From an uncultured Eubacteriales bacterium (GTDB lineage Bacteria > Bacillota > Clostridia > Christensenellales > QAND01), in NCBI GenBank assembly GCA_900546685.1, contig UREB01000058.1:1-8881 (forward strand): 8,881 nucleotides of DNA. Reading direction: 5' to 3'. Made by a program: the position numbers and the translations under genes. Below, piece after piece: positions 1 through 6,179 of the stretch. The notes below the pieces were generated by a model. That model searched no databases. It saw nothing but the letters and a program-made list of their open reading frames with translations, and had not been told where the DNA came from. Each line of letters starts with the position of its first letter. Within the stretch, counting starts at the first letter, position 1.

Positions 1-3
1 CCC

Positions 4-46
4 GCAGGCGCTCGCCTGCTCGCTTCCTTTTGGCAAAAAAAGGAAG
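4..46. repeat. Two adjacent inverted repeats at the left edge
   Basis: Two small inverted repeats sit side by side: GCAGGCG / CGCCTGC (4-10 and 13-19) and CTTCCTTTT / AAAAGGAAG (23-31 and 38-46). Neither is followed by a clear T-run on either strand, so this is not a standard intrinsic terminator. It may be a dispersed extragenic repeat or the edge of a structure that continues outside the window. The arms are directly visible; the role is unknown. Confidence 0.35.
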
Positions 47-102
47 AATCCCCGTTCCTCTATGCGCTGTTGTCTGAATCAATACTGTGGATTGCATTTG
101 CT

Positions 103-193
103 CTCGCCCTATCCTAGGTTGTTGCCTTCCTGCGCTCGCCCTGTCCTAGGTGTTTCCTTTCTCTCTGCTTTCTTCTCTCCCCCTGTCCTAGCT
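103..193 (-). repeat. Three degenerate tandem repeats around CTAGGACAGGG
   Basis: Read on the minus strand, the core CTAGGACAGGGSGAG recurs near 192-177 and 148-135, and as CTAGGATAGGGCGAG near 116-103, each preceded by a GGMAAC-like stretch. The spacing is 42 bases, then 32. The first two copies are in the same frame and encode LGQGERRK twice in the small minus-strand gene. The third is shifted by the 32-base spacing, so its TAG is read in frame and ends the protein. The array looks like a short minisatellite that extended or replaced the natural C-terminus of that gene. Confidence 0.6.
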
Positions 194-323
194 TTCCTTC
201 TTGTCCCTCTTCCTGACAGGAAATGACCAATTCTTCTCCCTCCCTTTGCATCTGTTGCAAAGCTTCTATCAAATCGGAAATCTGGTTGAACAAATGAAAA
301 TACGCCGTTTTATACATATCCAT
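114..323 (-). CDS. Small hypothetical protein (69 aa), repeat-derived tail
   Basis: The start is placed at the ATG at 323-321 because it is preceded by GGGGTGAT at a good distance; an ATG upstream at 362 is possible but has no such site. The first 35 residues (MDMYKTAYFHLFNQISDLIE and on) look like a short amphipathic helix with aromatic residues at the front. Very short proteins starting MYKxAYFHLFN are, from memory, common in Clostridia, with no function known to me. The second half is highly charged (E, Q, R, K) and contains LGQGERRK twice, encoded by tandem DNA repeats, so this tail is probably a recent addition. There is no signal peptide or membrane segment. The gene diverges from a ribbon-helix-helix gene and shares its control region, so that regulator may control it (inference). 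Confidence 0.6.
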   Translation of the reverse strand: MDMYKTAYFHLFNQISDLIEALQQMQREGEELVISCQEEGQEGKLGQGERRKQRERKHLGQGERRKATT

Positions 324-345
324 ATAAATCACCCCATTAAAGTAT

Positions 346-373
346 ATCATATTTGAATTCATTTTGATATCAA
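346..373 (-). promoter_or_regulatory. Probable promoter of the 69-aa gene
   Basis: On the minus strand, TTGATA (373-368) and TATGAT (351-346) are separated by 16 bases, close to a sigma-A promoter. The -35 box lies inside the palindrome TTGATATCAA (364-373). An alternative -10 is TATACT at 346-341, with poorer spacing. Confidence 0.45.
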
Positions 374-383
374 ATTTGAATTC
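351..383. promoter_or_regulatory. Candidate operator between divergent small genes
   Basis: The direct repeat ATTTGAATTC occurs at 351-360 and again at 374-383, flanking the perfect palindrome TTGATATCAA (364-373). Each repeat contains the palindrome GAATTC. Symmetric and repeated half-sites in an AT-rich gap between divergent genes are typical of operators bound by dimeric repressors. The neighbouring Arc-like ribbon-helix-helix protein is the natural candidate binder. The repeats are seen directly; the binding is inferred. Confidence 0.45.
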
Positions 384-436
384 TTATAGATTCTTATTCT
401 TTGGGTATCCTGATAAAAAAACAAGGAGGTTTTCCC

Positions 437-625
437 ATGAATCGATATGGAAACTATTATCCTCCCTTTTCTTTGCGCATTTCTGATGAACTGCTGGCAA
501 AGCTAAAATATCTGGCTCAGGAAAATCATCGTTCCACCAACAAACAGCTAGAATTCATTCTTGCCTCCTATGTAGAGCAATACGAAGCCGCGCACGGTCC
601 CATTCCTGTGCAGCAGGAACCATAA
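437..625 (+). CDS. Arc-like ribbon-helix-helix DNA-binding protein
   Basis: This 62-aa protein probably binds DNA as a dimer through a ribbon-helix-helix fold. The strand segment PPFSLRISDELLAKLKYLAQ and the following NHRSTNKQLEFILASYVEQY match the layout of phage Arc repressor: strand FxLR, helix A from DELL to AQEN, the turn residues RS.N, then helix B. The start is the ATG at 437, preceded by a perfect AAGGAGG (423-429); an in-frame ATG at 401 would add 12 residues and lacks such a site. No toxin-like partner follows on the same strand. An intrinsic terminator lies 13 bases after the stop. It diverges from the 69-aa gene and may repress that gene and itself. The family is clear from sequence; the target is inferred. 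Confidence 0.8.
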   Translation: MNRYGNYYPPFSLRISDELLAKLKYLAQENHRSTNKQLEFILASYVEQYEAAHGPIPVQQEP

Positions 626-637
626 ACGCCGCACATC

Positions 638-665
638 AAAAAAGGCCCCTTTCGGAGCCTTTTTT
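638..665. terminator. Bidirectional terminator between RHH gene and csoR
   Basis: Arms AAAAAAGGC (638-646) and GCCTTTTTT (657-665), plus CC/GG across one mismatch, enclose the loop TTTC. A-run and T-run make it work on both strands: it ends the plus-strand RHH gene and the minus-strand copper operon. The last base of the stem is also the last base of the csoR stop codon. Confidence 0.85.
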
Positions 666-928
666 CATTTCATTATTTTGTGCAGCACACCGATCATCTC
701 GTCGATCTTCTCCTCTGCGTTGCCCTGTTCAAAGGCCTGCTTTACACAGCTCAGCATGTGCGCACGCAGCACCTCCTCGTTGGCGCGCTTTAACAGCGCC
801 TGCGTGGCCAAAAGCTGGTTGGAAATATCCAGGCAGTATCGGTCCTCCTCCACCATTTTGATCAGCCCATCGATCTGCCCGCGTGCGGTTTTCAACCGCC
901 GTTTGATGGCCTCATGATCCGCCTGCAC
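665..928 (-). CDS. csoR: CsoR-type copper-sensing transcriptional repressor
   Basis: CsoR proteins are all-helical tetramers that bind operator DNA without copper and let go when Cu(I) binds. The DUF156/CsoR fold is recognisable here (RLKTARGQIDGL, EEDRYCLDISNQLLATQALL). Counting from the start chosen here, the three copper ligands of the family are present as C32, H57 and C61, with Y31 and E77 at second-shell positions known from M. tuberculosis CsoR. This argues for a true copper sensor rather than an RcnR or FrmR relative. The start is the GTG at 928-926, preceded by GGAGGA eight bases away; a GTG at 946 in the same frame has no ribosome binding site. It follows the copA stop by one base, so the two are translationally coupled. 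The 87-aa length is usual for the family. As the last gene of the operon it represses, it forms a negative feedback loop (inference). Confidence 0.9.
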   Translation of the reverse strand: MQADHEAIKRRLKTARGQIDGLIKMVEEDRYCLDISNQLLATQALLKRANEEVLRAHMLSCVKQAFEQGNAEEKIDEMIGVLHKIMK

Positions 929-929
929 G

Positions 930-1139
930 TTACGCTTCCTCCACACCGTTGGCTTGGTAGCCCGCGTCCGTTACCGCATCCAGCAGCGCCTGGTCCGCCG
1001 CGTCGCCCGTTACCGTCGCCTGCTTGTTTTCCAGGCTCACCTCTACTGCTTCCACACCCGGCACCGCGCGCAGCGCCTTTTCTACATGCGCCACGCAATG
1101 CTGGCACATCATGCCCTCTACCTTTACGATCTTTTTCAT
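930..1139 (-). other. Embedded CopZ-like chaperone ORF with internal start
   Basis: The last 69 codons of copA, from M866 (ATG at 1139-1137), form a complete CopZ-like copper chaperone: MKKIVKVEGMMCQHC, then VAHVEKALRAVPGVEAVEVS, ending in GYQANGVEEA. Length and content are those of a free-standing CopZ. Upstream on the minus strand is AAGGAGAGCAAA (1156-1145), ending five bases before the ATG. It is almost identical to AAGGAGAGCGAA (3746-3735), which precedes the copA start. The spacing from AAGGAG to ATG is 11 bases here, longer than ideal but workable. The domain may therefore be made both fused to CopA and as a separate chaperone. The fusion and motif are seen directly; internal initiation is inferred. 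Confidence 0.5.
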
Positions 1140-3734
1140 CTTGCTTTGCTCTCCTTTATCTTCCGGCGCTCGTGCGCCTTTTTTTCTCTCTATGGACCGC
1201 GCCTCGTACCCGGCCCCTCGTACCGCTTCCAGCAGCGCTTTGTCGGATACCGGCTTTGCCAGCCAGACGAGCACCGTCTGCCCCTCCAGCTCTGCGGCTG
1301 CCTTTTGTACGCCGTCTACCGCCAACAGCGCCTTTTCCACCGCCGCCGTGCAGTGCCCGCAGCTCATGCCGCCGGCCTGCACCACCGCGTCCGCCGCTTT
1401 TTCCGCCTGCTCTGCCGCCGGCTGTGTCATAGCCACAGGCTCTACACTCTCCGCCGGCCCGGTGCTCTGCCGCCCTTCGGCAAACCTGGGCTTGAATCCG
1501 CGCAGCCGCAGCGCGTTTGTCACCACGCAGACAGAGCTTAGGCTCATCGCCGCCGCGCCAAACATCGGGCTGAGCCGCCAGCCCAGCGCCCCGTAAAATA
1601 CGCCGGCCGCCAGCGGGATGCCCAGCGTGTTGTAGAAAAACGCCCAAAACAGGCTGAGCTTGATATTGCGGATCACCGCCCGGCTCAGCTGGATGGCGGT
1701 CGCCGCGTCCTTTAAGTCGCTCTTCATCAGCACAATATCCGCCGATTCAATGGCAATGTCCGTGCCCGCGCCAATAGCAATGCCCACGTCCGCCCGCGCC
1801 AGGGCCGGCGCGTCGTTGATGCCGTCGCCCACCATCGCTACCTTCTTGCCCTCTGCCTGCAAAGCGCGCACATGCGCTTCCTTATCCTGCGGCAATACGT
1901 CGGCAATGACGGTATCAAGGCCCAGCTGCCTTTGGATGGCCTTGGCCGTGCGCTCGTTGTCGCCCGTGATCATCACAACCTCCAGGCCCATCTGCTTGAA
2001 GGTCTCTATCGCCTGGGCGCTTGTCGGCTTGATGGTATCCGCCACCGCGATCAAGCCCAGCACCCTGGTTTGGTCCGCAAAGTACAGCGGCGTTTTGCCG
2101 TCGTTTGCCAGCTGCTGCGCCTTGTCCTCAAAATCCTGCAGATCCACACCCTGCTCGCGCATCAGCTGCACATTGCCGGCATAGTAACGCACGCCATCCA
2201 GCTCTGCCTGCAAGCCACGCCCGGAGATGGCCGTAAACCCTTCTGCCGCCGCAAACGCAAGGCCCTGCGCCTCTGCCTGCTGGAGGATGGCGCGGCTCAG
2301 CGGGTGTTCGCTTTTCGCTTCCAGCGAGGCCGCCTTTTGCAGCAGCTCCGCCTGCGCCACGCCCTCGGCCGTCACAATGTCCGTCACCCTGGGCTTGCCC
2401 TCCGTTACCGTGCCGGTCTTATCCAGCACCACGGTGTTTACGGTATGCGCCGTTTCCAGCGCCTCGGCGGATTTAATCAATACGCCGTACTCTGCCCCTT
2501 TGCCGGTGCCCACCATGATGGCCACTGGCGTGGCCAGCCCCAGCGCGCACGGGCAGGAAATCACCAGCACCGCAATCGCCGTGGACAACGCAAATTCACC
2601 CGTCTGCCCCAAAATCAGCCATACCACCGCCGCGATAACCGCGATGGAAATGACCACCGGCACAAATACGCCGCTGATCTTATCTGCCAATTTGGCAATC
2701 GGCGCTTTGGAATTGGCGGCCTGCTCCACCAGGTCGATGATCTGCGAAAGCGTGGTGTCTTTGCCCACCTTCTGGGCCCGGCACACCAGCGCGCCCGTCT
2801 GGTTTACAGAGGCGCTCAGCACCGTATCGCCCTCGCCTTTTTCCACCGGGATGCTCTCGCCGGTCAGCGCGCTCTGGTCGATGGAGGAATGCCCGCTAAC
2901 CACCACGCCGTCCACCGGCACGCTGGCACCGGGGCGCACCAAAAACGTATCGCCCACCACGACCTCCTCCAGCGGAATTTCCATCTCCCGGCCATCCCGC
3001 ACCACCGTCGCGGTTTTGGGCGCCAGATCCATCAGCTTTCGAATGGCCTCGCCCGTCTTGCCCTTGCTGCGCGTTTCCAGGTATTTGCCCAGCGTAATCA
3101 GCGTTAAAATCATCGCCGCCGATTCAAAATACAGGTCCATCGCGTAATGATGCACCACGTCCATCTGCCCATGCCCCAGGCCAAACCCGATGCGGAAAAT
3201 GGCAAACAGGCCGTATACGATCGCCGCTGCAGAGCCGATGGCAATCAGCGAATCCATATTGGGTGCGCCATGGAACAGCGCCTTGAACCCCACCTGGTAA
3301 TATTTTCGGTTGACATATACGATGGGCAGCGCCAACAGCAGCTGCACCATGGCAAAGGAAATGGCGTTTTCATCGCCATGCAAAAACCACGGCAGCGGCC
3401 AGGCAAACATATGCCCCATCGAAATGTACATCAGCGGAATCATAAACGCAAACGATACGATGAGCCGCCGCTTCATTTCCTTTAGCTGCTCTGCCGTGCC
3501 GTCCTGCGGCTTTGCCTCGGTTTGCCCGGGCAGGGCCGCGCCGTAGCCCGCTTTTTGTACCGCCGCTATGATCGTTTCCGGCGAAACCGCCGCCTGATCG
3601 TATGTCACAACCATCGAATTGCTCAAAAGGTTTACCTGCACATCCTGCACGCCTTCGGTATGCCTTACAGCCTTTTCCACATGCGCCTGGCAGGCCGAGC
3701 AGGTCATCCCCGTTACGGAAAATTTCTGTTTCAT
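930..3734 (-). CDS. copA: Cu(I)-exporting P1B-type ATPase with C-terminal HMA domains
   Basis: This membrane pump exports Cu(I) using ATP. Domains in order: an N-terminal HMA metal-binding domain (GMTCSAC, C12 and C15); about eight membrane helices (first near 90-108, then 125-141, 162-182, 199-217, 352-376, 382-404, 693-712, 718-740); actuator TGES at 291-294; CPC at 394-396; phosphorylation site DKTGT (D438); SEHP with H477-P478; TGDN at 590; GDGIND at 636-641. YN(x4)P at 701-707 and MxxSS at 730-734 mark the Cu(I) subgroup. After a proline- and alanine-rich linker come two more HMA domains, with CGHC at 792-795 and CQHC at 877-880. Ordinary CopA carries its HMA domains at the N-terminus and is about 740-830 residues, so this 934-aa form is a fusion. 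The start has AAGGAG six bases upstream. A sigma-A promoter and a CsoR-type operator lie directly in front; csoR follows in the same operon. Confidence 0.95.
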   Translation of the reverse strand: MKQKFSVTGMTCSACQAHVEKAVRHTEGVQDVQVNLLSNSMVVTYDQAAVSPETIIAAVQKAGYGAALPGQTEAKPQDGTAEQLKEMKRRLIVSFAFMIPLMYISMGHMFAWPLPWFLHGDENAISFAMVQLLLALPIVYVNRKYYQVGFKALFHGAPNMDSLIAIGSAAAIVYGLFAIFRIGFGLGHGQMDVVHHYAMDLYFESAAMILTLITLGKYLETRSKGKTGEAIRKLMDLAPKTATVVRDGREMEIPLEEVVVGDTFLVRPGASVPVDGVVVSGHSSIDQSALTGESIPVEKGEGDTVLSASVNQTGALVCRAQKVGKDTTLSQIIDLVEQAANSKAPIAKLADKISGVFVPVVISIAVIAAVVWLILGQTGEFALSTAIAVLVISCPCALGLATPVAIMVGTGKGAEYGVLIKSAEALETAHTVNTVVLDKTGTVTEGKPRVTDIVTAEGVAQAELLQKAASLEAKSEHPLSRAILQQAEAQGLAFAAAEGFTAISGRGLQAELDGVRYYAGNVQLMREQGVDLQDFEDKAQQLANDGKTPLYFADQTRVLGLIAVADTIKPTSAQAIETFKQMGLEVVMITGDNERTAKAIQRQLGLDTVIADVLPQDKEAHVRALQAEGKKVAMVGDGINDAPALARADVGIAIGAGTDIAIESADIVLMKSDLKDAATAIQLSRAVIRNIKLSLFWAFFYNTLGIPLAAGVFYGALGWRLSPMFGAAAMSLSSVCVVTNALRLRGFKPRFAEGRQSTGPAESVEPVAMTQPAAEQAEKAADAVVQAGGMSCGHCTAAVEKALLAVDGVQKAAAELEGQTVLVWLAKPVSDKALLEAVRGAGYEARSIERKKGARAPEDKGEQSKMKKIVKVEGMMCQHCVAHVEKALRAVPGVEAVEVSLENKQATVTGDAADQALLDAVTDAGYQANGVEEA

Positions 3735-3745
3735 TTCGCTCTCCT

Positions 3746-3767
3746 TACCCCACCCCCCTGGGGTGTA
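3746..3767 (-). promoter_or_regulatory. CsoR-type operator upstream of copA
   Basis: A GC-rich inverted repeat has arms CACCCC (3751-3756) and GGGGTG (3760-3765), inside a longer run starting TACCCCA and ending GGGGTGTA. CsoR operators in other bacteria are G/C-tract inverted repeats with TA-rich ends, so this fits. It covers the expected transcription start and abuts the copA ribosome binding site, so bound repressor would block transcription. Confidence 0.75.
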
Positions 3768-3772
3768 TTGTT

Positions 3773-3801
3773 AGTATATTCTAACTTTCTTTCTTTTGCA
3801 A
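3773..3801 (-). promoter_or_regulatory. Sigma-A promoter of the copA-csoR operon
   Basis: On the minus strand, TTGCAA (3801-3796) and TATACT (3778-3773) are separated by exactly 17 bases. The predicted start falls near 3766, inside the CsoR-type operator, giving a leader of about 30 bases. Confidence 0.75.
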
Positions 3802-3855
3802 CCCCCTTTTTCAGCTTTGCCAAAAATCCGCCCGCCATACCGCCTCCTCTGCAAA

Positions 3856-3885
3856 GAAAAAAGACGGCCTTTCCCGTCTTTTTTC
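3856..3885. terminator. Strong terminator after the peptidase unit
   Basis: A perfect 12-bp stem, GAAAAAAGACGG (3856-3867) with CCGTCTTTTTTC (3874-3885), encloses the loop CCTTTC. It lies 19 bases after the stop of the 53-aa minus-strand ORF and ends that transcript. It also stops read-through toward the copA promoter. Confidence 0.85.
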
Positions 3886-3904
3886 CGCATGCATATCCGC
3901 TGTT

Positions 3905-4066
3905 TCAGGCCGCCCCATTGGCCCATGCCAAAGCCTGCCATAACATCCCAGAAGCGTCTAAAGCGTCAAAGTGTATCGGTTCCTCTCCGCAGTCCGCCGT
4001 CATTGCCAACATGCCCGGCGCCAGCAGCATGGCCGTTCCCTTTTGCCTCAGCATTGCTTTTTTCAT
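3905..4066 (-). CDS. Small ORF (53 aa), possible secreted peptide
   Basis: This ORF starts at the ATG at 4066-4064 with AGGGG six bases upstream. It encodes MKKAMLRQKGTAMLLAPGML, then AMTADCGEEPIHFDALDASG and MLWQALAWANGAA. The N-terminus looks like a weak signal peptide: basic residues, then a hydrophobic stretch containing PG. The C at position 26 (TADC) is only an imperfect lipobox. The rest is short, acidic then hydrophobic, with two tryptophans. It lies 59 bases after the peptidase stop on the same strand, with a strong terminator 19 bases further on, so it is probably the last gene of that transcript. I do not recognise a family. It could be a small lipoprotein, a precursor peptide or a decayed gene; the ribosome binding site and terminator placement favour a real gene. 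Confidence 0.5.
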   Translation of the reverse strand: MKKAMLRQKGTAMLLAPGMLAMTADCGEEPIHFDALDASGMLWQALAWANGAA

Positions 4067-4125
4067 TTGTTTCCCCTGTTATGCTTGGTTGCGCCTGTTC
4101 CCCTCTTCCTGTCCGTGATTTTCTG

Positions 4126-5916
4126 TTACGCAGCCGCTTTGTACGCCGACTCGCTGCTTATTTGCTGTCCGCCGTTGGCGTCGATGTAGGCATCCACCGC
4201 CTTTTCAATGCCCTCCTTGGTGGGCAGCGCCTCCAGCACGGCCTGGTGGAAATCCTTGTCGTTAAATTCGCTGCCCAGCGCTTCGGAGGCTTTGTCATAC
4301 GCCTTTTCGATCTGGCGGGCAGTATAGTAATACTGCAAATATTCGCCCGGCGATGCAATAAAGATCTGGTACATCTCCTCTATCGCCTGCGTATCCACCT
4401 CAAAATACGCCTCTGCAAAATCCATCAGCTCTTCCGTATCCCAGCCCAGGTAGTTCACGCCGATATCCATCTGGCAATACAGGTTCAAGCTCAGCTGGCT
4501 GTTGATTCTGCACAGCTGCGCCGCCGTCTCGTTCTCCGTCAAGTAGCGATAGCAGTAATTTTCCACATAATTGGCCCAGCCCTCGCTATATCCCGTCGGC
4601 TCCAAAAGCTGGCACAGCAGGCTGTCGCCGGTCTGCCGGCTGAAATTGGTCTGGTATAAATGCCCTGGAAAGCCTTCATGTGCCAAGGTAGGCAGCACGT
4701 TGTCCCCCATATGCTTTGGGTTGATATAGATGTGGTTTTCCACCCCCTCTTTATCCAGATACGGGATCATATAAAACGCGGGATTTTGAATGGTATCCTC
4801 CAGCGCCGGGGACACCTGGCTCACCGTATACGGCACATCGGCCAAAAGCGCGGGGAAATCCGCCTGCATTCTCTCCCGAAACCATGCTACGCTCTGTTCC
4901 GGGTCCTCCGTGCCCAGATCCATCATCTCCCACGCCTGGTAGCCGGCCGGGTCCTGCCAGACAAGGCTGCGCATCTCTGCCATCATCGCCTGCTCATCCT
5001 CTTCCAGCTCCTCTTGTATCTCCTCCGGCGAAGCCTCGCTCAGGGTATATTGGCGCACCAGCGTCTTGTATACCATGCGGCCCTGCGGCAGGCTGGCCAG
5101 CGAACCGTCGCTGCTTTCATCCTTTGCCTTTTCCAGGCCGTCCGCCATGGTCTGGTACGCCGGCAGGCAATAGGTTTGCACCGCCTCCCTGTTGCGCTGC
5201 TTATAGCTCTCCTTTTGCGCCTGGGTCAAGCCCTCCATGCCGTCGATGCGCTCATCAAACGAGCGCAGCAGAATGTTCTCCTCCCCGGCCTGCAAAAACG
5301 TTTCGCATTCTTCTATCGCCAGCTCCGCTTGCTCGGCGCTGATGCCCAAGCCCGCTTCCTTCTTCTCCTGCTGATATTGCATCAGTGCTTCGGCATAGCG
5401 CGGCATATCGCTGAGCAGCGCCAGATAGTTTTCCACATCCTGCTCCGTATCCAGCGCCAATTCCGCCAACGAGATCTGAATTTGCGCCTGCCATCCAAAA
5501 TTGGGCGCATTGGGGTTCTCATAATACATCGGCGCTGCAGGCACAGCGCTTTGCAGCGTCCAAAGCAACAGATCATACGTTTTCTGCTGGCTCTCGGACA
5601 GCGTATCCCTATCATACCGCATCAAATCGCGGATCATCGCTGCGCTGCGCTCCGCCTCTTCCTCATCCACCTCCGCTGTATAGCGGCCAAAGGTCGGCGC
5701 CACATCGCCCAGCCCCAAGGCATCCGGATCGTCAAAGAAAAAGTGGATCGTTACATAATCCTCCCCCACCATCTCCCGAATCACGCGCGTACAAAAATCA
5801 TCAAAGGAATCCGCGGCCAGCTTTGGCTCCGTGCAGGCCGACGCCATCACCAATAGGCATACCGTTACCGCCATGGCCAGGGCACGCTTTGCACCCCGCT
5901 TCATTCGCTGCTGCAT
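4126..5916 (-). CDS. DUF885-family metallopeptidase-like lipoprotein
   Basis: This 596-aa protein is probably a zinc-dependent peptidase anchored to the outer face of the cell membrane. The start is the ATG at 5916, preceded by AGGAGG at six bases; an upstream ATG at 5931 lacks a suitably spaced site. From the chosen start, residues 1-27 form a signal peptide (basic MQQRMKRGAKR, then a hydrophobic core), ending in ASAC with C28 as the probable lipidated cysteine. The putative metal site is HEGFPGH (H413, E414, H419), followed by SEGWANYVE with E445, the arrangement typical of DUF885 proteins (HExxPGH, then EGW). The middle is helical and acidic. The length fits the family (about 550-620 aa). 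No substrate can be named; peptide scavenging or cell-surface peptide processing is likely. A 53-aa ORF follows on the same transcript. Confidence 0.85.
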   Translation of the reverse strand: MQQRMKRGAKRALAMAVTVCLLVMASACTEPKLAADSFDDFCTRVIREMVGEDYVTIHFFFDDPDALGLGDVAPTFGRYTAEVDEEEAERSAAMIRDLMRYDRDTLSESQQKTYDLLLWTLQSAVPAAPMYYENPNAPNFGWQAQIQISLAELALDTEQDVENYLALLSDMPRYAEALMQYQQEKKEAGLGISAEQAELAIEECETFLQAGEENILLRSFDERIDGMEGLTQAQKESYKQRNREAVQTYCLPAYQTMADGLEKAKDESSDGSLASLPQGRMVYKTLVRQYTLSEASPEEIQEELEEDEQAMMAEMRSLVWQDPAGYQAWEMMDLGTEDPEQSVAWFRERMQADFPALLADVPYTVSQVSPALEDTIQNPAFYMIPYLDKEGVENHIYINPKHMGDNVLPTLAHEGFPGHLYQTNFSRQTGDSLLCQLLEPTGYSEGWANYVENYCYRYLTENETAAQLCRINSQLSLNLYCQMDIGVNYLGWDTEELMDFAEAYFEVDTQAIEEMYQIFIASPGEYLQYYYTARQIEKAYDKASEALGSEFNDKDFHQAVLEALPTKEGIEKAVDAYIDANGGQQISSESAYKAAA

Positions 5917-5942
5917 CTTGTTCCTCCTCATCCTTTTTTTCT

Positions 5943-5971
5943 ACTTTATCATGCCCGTTTTTTTCTGCCAA
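5943..5971 (-). promoter_or_regulatory. Possible promoter of the peptidase gene
   Basis: On the minus strand, TTGGCA (5971-5966) and TAAAGT (5948-5943) are 17 bases apart. The -35 box is good and the -10 box is weak; an alternative -10 is TGATAA (5951-5946) with a TTGCTT -35. The position, about 25-50 bases before the start codon, is reasonable. Confidence 0.35.
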
Positions 5972-6062
5972 GCAAGGGATGCTCTCTTGTTGGCATATTG
6001 AAAGAATTTTGTTCCTTTTTTGTCTCCCTGCCATAATATAGACGATTTATGCCGAAAACGCC

Positions 6063-6091
6063 TTGTATATCATCTATCTGTCGGATATAAT
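6063..6091 (+). promoter_or_regulatory. Sigma-A promoter of the surface-protein gene
   Basis: TTGTAT (6063-6068) and a perfect TATAAT (6086-6091) are separated by 17 bases. The predicted start is near 6098, giving a leader of about 80 AT-rich bases before the ribosome binding site AGGAAGG (6166-6172). No clear operator is seen. Confidence 0.75.
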
Positions 6092-6179
6092 AAAGGCATA
6101 TTAAGAACATATTTATTTCTTTGTTTCCTTTTGTATCTCATGCGGCCATACATAAATTCTTAGAAAGGAAGGTACTGCA

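Noticed and set aside
1..97. Open minus-strand frame from an ATG at 97, starting MQSTVLIQTTAHRGTGILPF and running off the left edge
   Set aside because: The ribosome binding site is weak, the frame crosses two inverted repeats, and the residues are low-complexity basic; too little is present to call a gene.
665..946. Longer csoR start at the GTG at 946
   Set aside because: It has no ribosome binding site, whereas the GTG at 928 has GGAGGA eight bases upstream and fits the family's usual N-terminus.
954..3546. Several long plus-strand open frames (for example 954-1541, 1872-3107, 2227-3147)
   Set aside because: They are antisense to copA, whose motifs are complete and in order; composition is arginine- or serine-rich as expected for GC-rich shadows.
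3522..4118. Plus-strand open frame across the copA promoter
   Set aside because: It reads through the copA start, the CsoR operator and a strong terminator, with no family resemblance.
4660..5856. Plus-strand open frame of 398 codons
   Set aside because: Entirely antisense to the DUF885 peptidase gene, rich in R, H, L and I, with no ribosome binding site.
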